Positions 24,984 through 33,543 of a stretch of 64,000 bases of DNA are shown here, piece after piece. Numbering within the stretch: position 1 is the first letter of the stretch; each line of letters begins with the position of its first letter. Under the pieces are notes generated by a model. It was not told the DNA's origin, searched no databases, and worked only from the letters and a program-made list of their open reading frames with translations. The DNA is taken from the NCBI RefSeq assembly GCF_003597125.1, contig NZ_QYYA01000001.1, positions 186,001 through 250,000 on the forward strand, given 5' to 3'. This DNA comes from Alcanivorax profundi (GTDB lineage Bacteria; Pseudomonadota; Gammaproteobacteria; Pseudomonadales; Alcanivoracaceae). The translations under genes were made by a program, and so were the position numbers.

Positions 24984-25493
24984 ATGAGATTTCTGGCGCT
25001 GCTAATAGCTTTCATTGTTGGTGGATGTACTGTCCTGGCTAAGGATGAGTACATGGCTGTATCTGATCCCGTTGGATACAAGCATGATAAGTTAGAGAAA
25101 CTGGATTGCTACGAAACTGAAGGATTGGAAGTCTGCTCGCATCCGTTCGATAGTAAATCATTAATGATTGGTGTCATTGTGCCTATCTGGCCGCAGTTTA
25201 CGAGGGGGAGGCTTTCCTACGATATCGATCGAGAACGATCCGTACGGATTAGAAATACATCAGAGGGTGCTGCTCAGTTGGTTTTGGTCGCATCCGGTAA
25301 TTCTTGCGAAGATGCTGAGGCCCCGAAGACATGTGAAGAGCTTAAGGGTTTTGAGCTTATGCCAGCCGAAGAGGTCTGGATGAAACTGCCAGAGCATAGC
25401 GGCCTCGAATTACGAGTTTATTTCGACGGGTCTGGAAGCATCATCAAACTACGCACTAAATCACGGCTTAATATTCATGCTGTGGCGGTGTAA
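24984..25493 (+). CDS. Cassette 5: hypothetical lipoprotein
   Basis: 169 aa. MRFLALLIAFIVGGCTVLAK is a lipoprotein signal with lipobox VGGC (Cys15). The mature chain has four further cysteines (DCYE, EVCSH, NSCEDAE, KTCEEL), which suggests disulfides in the periplasm. It ends in a beta-strand-like LRVYFDGSGSIIKLRTKS. The family is unrecognised. It may be an envelope protein such as an inhibitor or anchor, but there is no direct evidence. Confidence 0.72.
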   Translation: MRFLALLIAFIVGGCTVLAKDEYMAVSDPVGYKHDKLEKLDCYETEGLEVCSHPFDSKSLMIGVIVPIWPQFTRGRLSYDIDRERSVRIRNTSEGAAQLVLVASGNSCEDAEAPKTCEELKGFELMPAEEVWMKLPEHSGLELRVYFDGSGSIIKLRTKSRLNIHAVAV

Positions 25494-25494
25494 A

Positions 25495-25546
25495 ACGTAA
25501 CAAGTAGCAGCAGGCCGACCTTCGGCGGCTGTGCTAGGCGTTAAAA
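25495..25546 (+). other. attC site of cassette 5
   Basis: A short 52-bp site from ACGTAACAAGTAG to GTTAAAA. The stem GCAGCAGGCCGACC pairs through a TTCGG loop with GGCGGCTGTGC. Nearly identical to attC6. Confidence 0.87.
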
Positions 25547-25562
25547 AGTAAAGGAAAGGGCC

Positions 25563-25775
25563 ATGGAAGTTATCGGAATTGTGGCCGTAATAGTTGTTGC
25601 GATATTCATTAATGGTCTTGTCGCAAAGGTAGAAGACGGATCACCTGGCGGAGTTGAAAACCGCGAAGGGAGCTGGAAGAAGTCTCTTTTGAAGCCAAAG
25701 GCTCATCAAGTAGTAATTTGGTTGGCCGGGATGCTAGTGATCGTGTGGCTGGCATACCTTTGGGGTACAAAGTGA
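25563..25775 (+). CDS. Cassette 6: small membrane protein
   Basis: 70 aa with two predicted membrane helices (IGIVAVIVVAIFINGLVA at about residues 4-21 and QVVIWLAGMLVIVWLAYLWG at about 48-67). A soluble, basic loop rich in Gly/Lys joins them. No family is recognised. The start at 25563 follows GGAAAGGG. Confidence 0.65.
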   Translation: MEVIGIVAVIVVAIFINGLVAKVEDGSPGGVENREGSWKKSLLKPKAHQVVIWLAGMLVIVWLAYLWGTK

Positions 25776-25777
25776 AT

Positions 25778-25829
25778 TTTTAACAAGAAGCAGCAGGCCG
25801 ACCTTCGGCGGCTGTGCTGGGCGTTAGGT
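25778..25829 (+). other. attC site of cassette 6
   Basis: 52 bp from TTTTAACAAGAAG to GTTAGGT. Its core from GCAGCAGGCCGACC through GGCGGCTGTGCT is identical to attC5; only a few positions at the ends differ. Confidence 0.87.
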
Positions 25830-25844
25830 AGCCAAGGAGAAATT

Positions 25845-26708
25845 GTGTCAGACGGAAATTCTATAGTAAATCTAGGCGACCTAGCTAAGCCTGCGACTGT
25901 ATTAATCGAAAAAGTTTCTAATGCTGTCGGTGTCTTATACGAACCTAGACGAATTCGAAAGAAAGCGGAGGCGGAGGCCGAGGCAGAAAAAATAAAGGCG
26001 TTAGCGGGTATAGAGCTATCGGAGATACAGCAGCGAGGAATTGAAAGGCTCGTTCATCAAGAAGCTCGAAAACAAGAAAACATTGAAAAAATTACTGCCA
26101 AAGCAGCATCAGAACTTCCCCCAGATGCAAAAACTGATGAACTTGAAGAGGACTGGATTGCACACTTTTTCGATCGATGCGACAAGGTTTCTAACGAACA
26201 AATGCAATCTCTTTGGTCGCGTCTATTAGCAGGTGAGGCAACGAATCCTGGCACCTTTTCAAAGAGGACGGTAGATTTTATTGCGACCATGGATAAGTCT
26301 GATGCAGACTTGTTTACTAAGTTCTGTCAATTCGTATGGGTTGTTGGTGAAGTAACACCGCTTATTTTTGATGAGCAGGCGGATATTTATACAAGCCAGG
26401 GAATCAACTTTACGTCTTTGAAGCACCTCGATTCAATTGGGTTAATATCATTCGAATCAACCTCAGGCTACAGAAAGCTAGGTATTCCAAAACAAGCAAT
26501 GATCTTCTATTACGGTTTGCCAACTCTAGCAGAGTTCACGAAAGAGAAAGACAATGAAATACAAGTTGGCAAGGCGCTACTTACGCAAGCGGGTAAGGAG
26601 TTGGTAAGCATTTGTGGTTCACAGAGAAATCAAGAGTTTTATGAGTACGCTATTGAAAAGCTATCGAAACAAAATATCACTCTATTGACATCGCTACCTA
26701 ACAAGTAG
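25845..26708 (+). CDS. Cassette 7: DUF2806-like protein
   Basis: 287 aa, by far the largest single-gene cassette product. It begins (GTG at 25845) MSDGNSIVNLGDLAKPATVL, followed by a charged helix (KKAEAEAEAEKIKALAGIEL). The central conserved-looking segment runs EEDWIAHFFDRCDKVSNEQM, then LWSRLLAGEATNPGTFSKRT, then HLDSIGLISF and later GKALLTQAGKELVSICG. This order matches proteins I know as DUF2806. Their biochemical function is not established as far as I know. No signal peptide is seen; there is a possible amphipathic N-terminal helix. Confidence 0.72.
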   Translation: MSDGNSIVNLGDLAKPATVLIEKVSNAVGVLYEPRRIRKKAEAEAEAEKIKALAGIELSEIQQRGIERLVHQEARKQENIEKITAKAASELPPDAKTDELEEDWIAHFFDRCDKVSNEQMQSLWSRLLAGEATNPGTFSKRTVDFIATMDKSDADLFTKFCQFVWVVGEVTPLIFDEQADIYTSQGINFTSLKHLDSIGLISFESTSGYRKLGIPKQAMIFYYGLPTLAEFTKEKDNEIQVGKALLTQAGKELVSICGSQRNQEFYEYAIEKLSKQNITLLTSLPNK

Positions 26709-26767
26709 CTGCACCGGAAAAAAATACTCGCTGCGCTCCTATTTTTCCGGTGAGCTAGGCGTTAAGT
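26697..26767 (+). other. attC site of cassette 7
   Basis: 71 bp from ACCTAACAAGTAGC to GTTAAGT. The stem GCACCGGAAAAA pairs with ATTTTTCCGGTGAGC. The stop codon of cassette 7 overlaps its 5' end. Confidence 0.87.
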
Positions 26768-26786
26768 TTTAGAGGGATCATCGAGC

Positions 26787-27455
26787 ATGGCAATTAGCGA
26801 AGCAGACGGGAAACTGCTTTGGGGAAGAGCAGCGGGAATATGCTCAAACCCTTCCTGCAGGACTGACTTAACTGCGATTTTGCAAGAGTCGAATAGTTAC
26901 AATGTTGGTGAGATGGCCCACATAATAGCAAGAAGTGAAGATGGGCCGCGAGGAGAAGATGGAGGTGGTTCAGATAAGTATCCTAACCTTATTCTTCTGT
27001 GTCCAACTTGCCACAGACATATCGATAAATCACCTGAAGGCACGTTTACTGTAGAGCAGCTTCATCGCTGGAAAAGCGATCATGAGCATGCAATCAGGCT
27101 CAGAATGAGTGAGGTTGTTTATGAGAGTATTGATGAGCTGAAGGGTTCAGTATCAAAACTCTTGATGGAGAATCATTTGATCTGGGAAGAATATGGCCCT
27201 CAGTCAAAAGTTGCTAAAGAGGACCCTGGCTCTAATTCATACAAAATATGGAATTTGCGAAAGCTAGACACTGTGATTCCTAATAATCAGAAGATTATCA
27301 ATATGGTTGAAGCAAACATGAAGCTTCTTGATGCTGATGATTACAAAGCCTTTCTTTTGTTTAAGAATCATGCAACCTCTTTTGAGGAGAACCAGTATTG
27401 TCGAGTGTCTAGCTATGCGCTATTCCCTGAAGTGTTTTCGGAGAGGTTTGAATAA
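26787..27455 (+). CDS. Cassette 8 gene A: HNH endonuclease
   Basis: 222 aa. The N-terminal half is a clear HNH/treble-clef nuclease: CSNPSC (residues about 19-24), GEMAHIIARSEDGPRGEDGG with the catalytic His, then LILLCPTCHRHIDKSPEGTF and LHRWKSDHE. These spacings are the same style as the HNH domain of Cap5-type CBASS effectors (AHII...GPRG...LLCPTCH..ID). The C-terminal about 110 residues are helical and are not a SAVED domain by eye. The stop overlaps the next start (TAATG). With genes B and C it forms a three-gene cassette that may act against foreign DNA (inference). Confidence 0.82.
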   Translation: MAISEADGKLLWGRAAGICSNPSCRTDLTAILQESNSYNVGEMAHIIARSEDGPRGEDGGGSDKYPNLILLCPTCHRHIDKSPEGTFTVEQLHRWKSDHEHAIRLRMSEVVYESIDELKGSVSKLLMENHLIWEEYGPQSKVAKEDPGSNSYKIWNLRKLDTVIPNNQKIINMVEANMKLLDADDYKAFLLFKNHATSFEENQYCRVSSYALFPEVFSERFE

Positions 27456-27859
27456 TGGCAAATGGAAGCAATGAGTGGGGAACTCCCTACTGTGATATTA
27501 CATTTTTGGATCGCCTATTACGGACTCATCAAAATGTTTCTGCCGTCAGCAGATCAGATGACATTCTTTTTTCCGTATCGCGAATTAAGCAAGGAGATAC
27601 GCTGAGAGTACTTTGTCTTAGGCAATATACTATGGGGCGAACCATGGTTGACAGGGCGATAGATGAATTTGGCGAATTAGATATTATCTATATAGGTGGA
27701 GGGTGGAATGGCTATCAATCTGAAGCCAAAGATCTCTGCCTAGATTCCCATATTGGTCTTTATGTAACAGATGAAATGTCTGGGGCTTTGTGGCGTGATG
27801 AATATTGGAACTATCAGAAAAGAGATAAAGACGGCGATCCAATTACGTTTACAAGGTAA
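27455..27859 (+). CDS. Cassette 8 gene B: unknown protein
   Basis: 134 aa. It starts at the ATG that shares bases with the HNH stop, so translation is coupled. Two features stand out: a strand-rich core DDILFSVSRIKQGDTLRVLC, and DIIYIGGGWNGYQSEAKDLC, which is unusual in its Gly-Gly-Gly-Trp-Asn. I recognise no family. No signal peptide or membrane segment is seen. Its C-terminus overlaps gene C by 62 nt in another frame. Confidence 0.7.
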   Translation: MANGSNEWGTPYCDITFLDRLLRTHQNVSAVSRSDDILFSVSRIKQGDTLRVLCLRQYTMGRTMVDRAIDEFGELDIIYIGGGWNGYQSEAKDLCLDSHIGLYVTDEMSGALWRDEYWNYQKRDKDGDPITFTR

Positions 27860-28118
27860 GTCGGAAATATTTGGAGTCTTTGGCTTCGGCTCATTTTTTC
27901 GGTGTGATTGTTTTAATGATGTAGATGTGCTTGTTGTAGTAGACGACCATTGTGACTATCCCCTCAAAGTCTTTTATGAAGTGAAAAATATCTTGGACGA
28001 CATCGGATTAAAATATGGTATTCCAGTTGACATTACATATCTTTCACATAGCGAGTATTCGCGTAAGCCGTTGCGTGAGTCAGACAATTTGGTGCCAATC
28101 ATCGAAACAAAAACTTAA
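27798..28118 (+). CDS. Cassette 8 gene C: minimal nucleotidyltransferase-fold protein
   Basis: 106 aa from the ATG at 27798 (an in-frame ATG at 27771 is the alternative). It carries the pol-beta nucleotidyltransferase signature: FGFGSFFR (Gly-Ser) followed by FNDVDVLVVV (Asp-x-Asp) and a later PVDITYL that supplies a third acidic strand. The length fits MNT-type minimal nucleotidyltransferases. These usually pair with HEPN toxins, but no HEPN partner is present. It overlaps gene B and ends just before attC8, so all three genes travel in one cassette. Confidence 0.75.
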   Translation: MNIGTIRKEIKTAIQLRLQGKSEIFGVFGFGSFFRCDCFNDVDVLVVVDDHCDYPLKVFYEVKNILDDIGLKYGIPVDITYLSHSEYSRKPLRESDNLVPIIETKT

Positions 28119-28160
28119 CAAAGCGTTGCACCGGACAAGCCGGTGAGCGCGGCGTTAGGC
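28113..28160 (+). other. attC site of cassette 8
   Basis: 48 bp from ACTTAACAAAGCG to GTTAGGC. The short stem GCACCGG pairs with CCGGTGAGCGC. The smallest attC of the array. The stop codon of gene C is inside its 5' core. Confidence 0.85.
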
Positions 28161-28175
28161 ATATTGGGGTAATCG

Positions 28176-28541
28176 ATGAGCGATGTTGATAACGATCAAG
28201 TCTCATGGCATGAACGCCTCATGCTTGCGTGCTCGTATAACGCTGAAAGCATTGAAGAAGAGCAAGAGCGCATAAGAAAAGTAGCTTTATCGGCCCCTTT
28301 CGACGCCTTGGAACTATTTCTTTCGTCGCCTCCTGGTAAGTACGAAGGGCCGGCAAGGGCTGTCATGGCTCAGGTTTATGAAAATCGAGCAAGCCAAGCT
28401 AGATCTGAAATTGCCAAGAGGGAAGGCCGAGCTGAATGGTGGCGTGGTCTTGTTCAGCAGATCAGCGCTCAATTAATTGGTTCTTTACTACTTGGTTTGA
28501 TTCTGGGGTTTATCGGCGGTGTATGGTTTTGTTCAGCCTAA
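28176..28541 (+). CDS. Cassette 9: hypothetical tail-anchored membrane protein
   Basis: 121 aa. An acidic/helical N-terminal region (WHERLMLACSYNAESIEEEQ) is followed by a single C-terminal hydrophobic helix (SAQLIGSLLLGLILGFIGGVWF, quoted in part), which gives a tail-anchored topology. No family is recognised. Confidence 0.7.
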   Translation: MSDVDNDQVSWHERLMLACSYNAESIEEEQERIRKVALSAPFDALELFLSSPPGKYEGPARAVMAQVYENRASQARSEIAKREGRAEWWRGLVQQISAQLIGSLLLGLILGFIGGVWFCSA

Positions 28542-28603
28542 CAATTAGCTCACAGGAAATTTACTCGCAAGCTCGCAATTTTCCTGTGAGCTAGGCGTTA
28601 GCC
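28536..28603 (+). other. attC site of cassette 9
   Basis: 68 bp from GCCTAACAATTAGC to GTTAGCC. The stem AGCTCACAGGAAA pairs with TTTTCCTGTGAGCT. The last attC before the IS. Confidence 0.87.
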
Positions 28604-28613
28604 AAAGGACCCT

Positions 28614-28908
28614 ATGACAATCACCATGGCAGCAATATTTTCACTGATTGCAGGACTGATCGGAGCGGTCTTTGGGCATGTTTTATCCGAAAAAAAGAGC
28701 CGCAACGATGAGTTGGCAAAAATGCGACTGGATGCGTACTCAGACTTTTTGAAAGCCATTTCATTCCTTGTTTCTGCTAGAAGATCCGGGCGAATACAAG
28801 ATGAGATTTCTGAGCTTGGAGCTCTCAATGATGCGAAGTCGCGGATTTGCGTATGCGCCGATGCTGGTGTAGTAGAGGCCTTGGAAAGTTTTTGGCTGCA
28901 AGGTGGTA
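28614..28908 (+). pseudogene. Cassette 10: truncated membrane-anchored protein
   Basis: The frame opens MTITMAAIFSLIAGLIGAVF (membrane helix), then EKKSRNDELAKMRLDAYSDF and a helical soluble part. It is interrupted at 28908, where the IS begins; a stop codon (TAG) is supplied by the IS end. Cassette 10 has no attC, so its 3' part and any later cassettes have been lost or separated. This resembles small proteins of the form TM helix plus four-helix domain, but the family is unknown. Confidence 0.7.
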
Positions 28909-28916
28909 TGTAGTGG

Positions 28917-30079
<1,163 letters not shown>

Positions 30080-30147
30080 ATGACACCTCGCTTAAGGTGG
30101 TGATTTTACCACCCTACGTTGGTGTCCGGATTCATTAGACCACTACA

Positions 30148-30246
30148 GTTGCGCTTTTTCAATGGATGGACATACACCGTCAAAACCGCGCCTAGATTGC
30201 GAACCAGCCTGAAAGACTGAGCATGCAAGGAGTTATTCAGAGGCTC
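30148..30246. repeat. MITE-like element copy 2, truncated by the IS
   Basis: 99 bp matching 1137-1236 in inverse orientation. Both share the word GCATGCAAGGAGTTA near the intact end, GCGCCTAGATTG in the middle, and GTTGCGCTTTTTC at the cut edge. The other half and its terminal inverted repeat are missing exactly where the IS ends. Confidence 0.65.
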
Positions 30247-30319
30247 CCTTGGTTTACTGCCTATCGCAGGATCATCCTTCATGAGTAGCAATACCTATGC
30301 TGAGAAATGGGAGATAGGG

Positions 30320-30808
30320 ATGTCCATGCCTGCAAAAAACACGGTCTGTCTTTGGTTCAATGGTGATGCTGAAGAGGCGGCCCGCTTTTATGCCCGTATC
30401 TTCCCGGATACCACGGTGGATGCCGTCAACCGGGCGCCTGGCGATTACCCCGCGGGAAAAGAAGGGGATGTGATCACTGTTGAGTTCACCGTGATGGGTA
30501 TTCCCTGTCTGGGGCTTAATGCGGGTGATGCCTTCCGTCATGACGAGGCGTTTTCGTTTCAGGTGGCCACGCAGGATCAGGAAGAAACGGATCGCTACTG
30601 GAACGCGATTATCGAGAATGGCGGACAGGAAAGTGCCTGCGGCTGGTGCAAGGACAAGTGGGGGCTGTCATGGCAGATCACCCCTGCGGTCTTGACCCAG
30701 GCCATCACCAGCCCAGATCGGGCACTGGCCAAGCGGGCCTTTGAAGCCATGATGACCATGCACAAGATTGATGTGGCAGCGATTGAGGCGGCGTGTTCGG
30801 CTGAATAG
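30320..30808 (+). CDS. VOC superfamily protein (PhnB-like / 3-demethylubiquinone methyltransferase-like fold)
   Basis: 162 aa from the ATG at 30320 (GGGAG upstream). It has NTVCLWFNGDAEEAARFYAR, then PCLGLNAGDAFRHDEAFSFQ and the C-terminal GWCKDKWGLSWQITP. This pattern (WF......A..FY...F, G......F...SF.V, DK.G..WQ..P) belongs to the PhnB-type VOC proteins. The biochemical role is unknown for most members. A longer frame from 30281 exists but adds no conserved residues. Confidence 0.85.
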   Translation: MSMPAKNTVCLWFNGDAEEAARFYARIFPDTTVDAVNRAPGDYPAGKEGDVITVEFTVMGIPCLGLNAGDAFRHDEAFSFQVATQDQEETDRYWNAIIENGGQESACGWCKDKWGLSWQITPAVLTQAITSPDRALAKRAFEAMMTMHKIDVAAIEAACSAE

Positions 30809-30837
30809 GCTGTTTCTTGGCGTTGCAGGGGGACGCT

Positions 30838-30867
30838 CTGGCCTTGCCCCTGCTGTGGGCAGGCCAG
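30838..30867. terminator. Hairpin between convergent VOC gene and prpE
   Basis: CTGGCCTTGCCC pairs with GGGCAGGCCAG around a 7-nt loop, between two convergent stops. No U-tract, so it is only a possible bidirectional terminator. Confidence 0.4.
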
Positions 30868-30886
30868 ACGGGCGTCGTTGTTGCTG

Positions 30887-32779
30887 TCAGTGCGCCACCA
30901 GTTCTCTCTCTCTGAGCAACGCTTCAATCTCAGGAATACTCGCCGGATCATCAATCGTGGACGGGATGTTATAGCGTTCGCCATTGGCGATCTGGCGTAG
31001 CAGTTTGCGCAGAATTTTGCCCGAGCGGGTTTTGGGCAGGCGCTGGGCGATCAGGGTGTCTTTGAGACAGGCCACTGCGCCAATCTCCTGGCGGATGCGG
31101 GCGACCAGTTCGCTGTTGAGGGTGTCGGCTTCTACCTCCATGCCATCTTTGAGCAAGACTAACCCAATGGGCACCTGCCCCTTGAGATCGTCGTTAATGC
31201 CGATGACAGCGCATTCGGCGACGGCTGGGTGGCCGGCGAGTACTTCTTCCATTTCGCCGGTGGAGAGGCGGTGGCCGGCCACGTTAATCACATCGTCGGT
31301 GCGGCCCATGATGAACACATAGCCGTCGTCATCCTTGTAGCCTCCGTCGCCGGAGGTGTAATAGCCGGGAAACTGTTCCAGGTAGCCGGCCAGAAAGCGT
31401 TCATGGTTGCCCCAGACGGAGGGCAGGCAGCTGGGTGGCAGGGGCAGTTTGATGGCTACGTTACCCTGTTGGTTAGGGCCCACTTCGTTGCCGTTGTCAT
31501 CGAGTATGCGCACATCGTAGCCGGGGCTGGGCAGGGTGGCAGAGCCCGGTTTGCAAGGCTTGGGGTCGATGCCCATGAGGTTGGCGCAGATCCCCCAGCC
31601 GGTTTCGGTTTGCCACCAGTGGTCCACCACCGGCAGGCCGGTGATGTCCTTGACCCATTCATAAGTGGGTGGGTCCAGCCGCTCGCCGGCCATGAAAAGG
31701 GTTTCCAGCGCGGAGAGGTCATGTTGCTTGATGCCCTCGCCATTGGGGTCTTCTTTCTTGATGGCGCGGAAGGCGGTGGGGGCAGAGAACAGGGCCTTGA
31801 CCTTGTATTCCTCCGCCACACGCCAGAAGGCGGCGGCATCGGGGGTGCGAACCGGTTTGCCTTCGTAAAGTACGGTGGACAGGCCACTGAGTAACGGGGC
31901 GTAGACGATGTAGGAGTGGCCCACCACCCAGCCCACATCGGAGGCGGCCCAGAAGGTGTCGCCGGGGTTCATGTTGTAGATGGCTTTCATGCTGTAGTGC
32001 ATGGCCACGGCGTGGCTGCCATTGTCGCGGATCACCCCTTTGGGTTTGCCGGTGGTGCCGGAGGTATAGAGCACGTAGAGCGGGTCGGTGGCGAGCACGG
32101 GGGTGCAGTCCACCGGGCTGGCGGCGGCGACGGCTACCTGCCAGTCCAGGTCGCGACCCGCTTGCAGGTTGGCGTGGGCCTGGGGGCGCTGGTAGATCAC
32201 GCAGCGCTCGGGTTTATGTCGGGCCTGCTCGATGGCCGCGTCTACCAGCGGTTTGTATTCAATGATCTTGTTCACTTCTACGCCGCAGGACGCCGACACA
32301 ATGACCCTGGGTTCGGCATCGTCGATACGCACCGCCAACTCGTGAGCGGCAAAGCCCCCGAACACCACGGAGTGGATGGCGCCCAGGCGCGCGGTGGCGA
32401 GCATGGCCACGGCGGCTTCCGGGATCATCGGCATGTAGATCAATACCCTGTCGCCTTTTTTCACCCCTTGCTGGCGCAGGGCACCCGCGAAGGTGGCGAC
32501 GCGTTCGGTGAGCTCGGCGTAGGTGATGGCCTGTTTGCTGTTCGTGACGGGGGAATCGTAGTAGATCGCCACCTGATCGCCGCGCCCGGCAGCGAGGTTG
32601 GCATCCAGCGCCATGTGGCAGGTGTTCATGACGCCATCGGTAAACCAGCGGTCGATACCGTTTTCATCCTTGCCGAGAATGGTGGAGGGGAAGGTGAACC
32701 AGTCCAGCTGGCGGGCCTTGTCGGCCCAGAAGGTGTGCGGATCGTTGATGGACGCGGAGTATTCTTGTTCGTAACTCAT
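30887..32779 (-). CDS. prpE: Propionate--CoA ligase (propionyl-CoA synthetase)
   Basis: 630-aa ANL-superfamily adenylate-forming enzyme making propionyl-CoA. The N-terminus MSYEQEYSASINDPHTFWAD and WF..G..NTCHMALD are PrpE-like rather than Acs-like. The P-loop-like motif YVLYTSGTTGKPKG lies near residue 265, and YTSGDGGYKDDDGYVFIMGR near 505. The acetylatable catalytic lysine is in LPKTRSGKILRK near residue 592. It may also act on acetate. The ATG at 32779 is used instead of the upstream in-frame ATG (32833), which adds a non-conserved Pro/Trp-rich stretch. No prpBCD genes are adjacent. Confidence 0.9.
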   Translation of the reverse strand: MSYEQEYSASINDPHTFWADKARQLDWFTFPSTILGKDENGIDRWFTDGVMNTCHMALDANLAAGRGDQVAIYYDSPVTNSKQAITYAELTERVATFAGALRQQGVKKGDRVLIYMPMIPEAAVAMLATARLGAIHSVVFGGFAAHELAVRIDDAEPRVIVSASCGVEVNKIIEYKPLVDAAIEQARHKPERCVIYQRPQAHANLQAGRDLDWQVAVAAASPVDCTPVLATDPLYVLYTSGTTGKPKGVIRDNGSHAVAMHYSMKAIYNMNPGDTFWAASDVGWVVGHSYIVYAPLLSGLSTVLYEGKPVRTPDAAAFWRVAEEYKVKALFSAPTAFRAIKKEDPNGEGIKQHDLSALETLFMAGERLDPPTYEWVKDITGLPVVDHWWQTETGWGICANLMGIDPKPCKPGSATLPSPGYDVRILDDNGNEVGPNQQGNVAIKLPLPPSCLPSVWGNHERFLAGYLEQFPGYYTSGDGGYKDDDGYVFIMGRTDDVINVAGHRLSTGEMEEVLAGHPAVAECAVIGINDDLKGQVPIGLVLLKDGMEVEADTLNSELVARIRQEIGAVACLKDTLIAQRLPKTRSGKILRKLLRQIANGERYNIPSTIDDPASIPEIEALLRERELVAH

Positions 32780-33052
32780 CTTTGGCCTCTTTTTGCCCCA
32801 GCTCGGGTACCAGCAGGGTGGTGCATAGCCCATGGTGACGCCGTTCGTGACGGATTGTCATGATGGACTGCACGGGTTGGCAATGTGCTTTCATGCTAGG
32901 AGGCGCTTGAGGGGGAGTGAATTAGACCAAAGTTTGTAGCGGTGATTCGTGGAAGTCAGGGGCGTGGGAAGGAGTGATGCGTGTTTGCGTCAATGCACTT
33001 GCGGATCACCTGCGCCACTATAGGGGCCCATTCACAATGACGGAGGGTGAGC

Positions 33053-33355
33053 ATGTATATCGCAATGAACCGTTTCAAGATCAAGCCAGGCTGTGAGCAG
33101 GATTTCATCGAGATCTGGAAAGGGCGGGATACCTACCTGCAGGAAGTCCCGGGCTTCAAGGAGTTTCATCTTCTGCAGGGGGCGACGAATGACGAGTACA
33201 CCCTGTTTTCGTCCCACGCGGTGTGGGAGTCCCAGGCCGCATTTGAAGGCTGGACCAAATCCGAGGCATTCCGCAAGGCGCACGCCAATGCTGGTGCCCG
33301 CCGCGATATCTACCTGGGCCCGCCCCAGCTGGAATGTTTCGAGGTGGTGCTGTAA
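33053..33355 (+). CDS. ABM-domain (antibiotic biosynthesis monooxygenase / IsdG-like) protein
   Basis: About 100 aa from the ATG at 33053 (GGAGG 7 nt upstream; the GTG at 33047 is too close to that site). MYIAMNRFKIKPGCEQDFIE, GFKEFHLLQG, YTLFSSHAVWESQAAFEGWT and SEAFRKAH are the usual ABM ferredoxin-like fold pattern. Homologues include small monooxygenases and heme-degrading enzymes. It is not possible to say which here. Confidence 0.85.
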   Translation: MYIAMNRFKIKPGCEQDFIEIWKGRDTYLQEVPGFKEFHLLQGATNDEYTLFSSHAVWESQAAFEGWTKSEAFRKAHANAGARRDIYLGPPQLECFEVVL

Positions 33356-33543
33356 CCCCGCTGCGTTGCCGCACGGGGCTGGCTTGAGAGACACCCCACA
33401 AAGGCCGGGGGTTGACCACTGAGGTCAAAGAGATCACCGGGATGCACAAGTGTGTTTTCTGCGGGCCCCGGTCTCATCGGTGCGGAACACATCAGGCCAC
33501 CCTGACATCGCCGCGGTGAGCGGCGAGTCTGCAGGGTGTGGTG

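Larger units (their letters stand above)
23126..28908 (+). other. Integron cassette array without integrase (CALIN): ten cassettes, nine attC sites
   Basis: Short same-strand genes are each followed by an imperfect palindrome that begins TAACAA and ends GCG-TTAG-like at GTTRRRY-type core sites. The downstream cores are at 23644, 24031, 24512, 24966, 25540, 25823, 26761, 28154 and 28597. An isolated GTTAAGT at 23126-23132 begins the first cassette. Base composition is visibly more AT-rich than the flanks. I found no tyrosine recombinase on either strand from 20 to 33 kb. The right end (cassette 10) is truncated by the IS at 28909. Cassettes are expected to be mobilised by an integrase elsewhere, if one exists. 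Confidence 0.88.
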
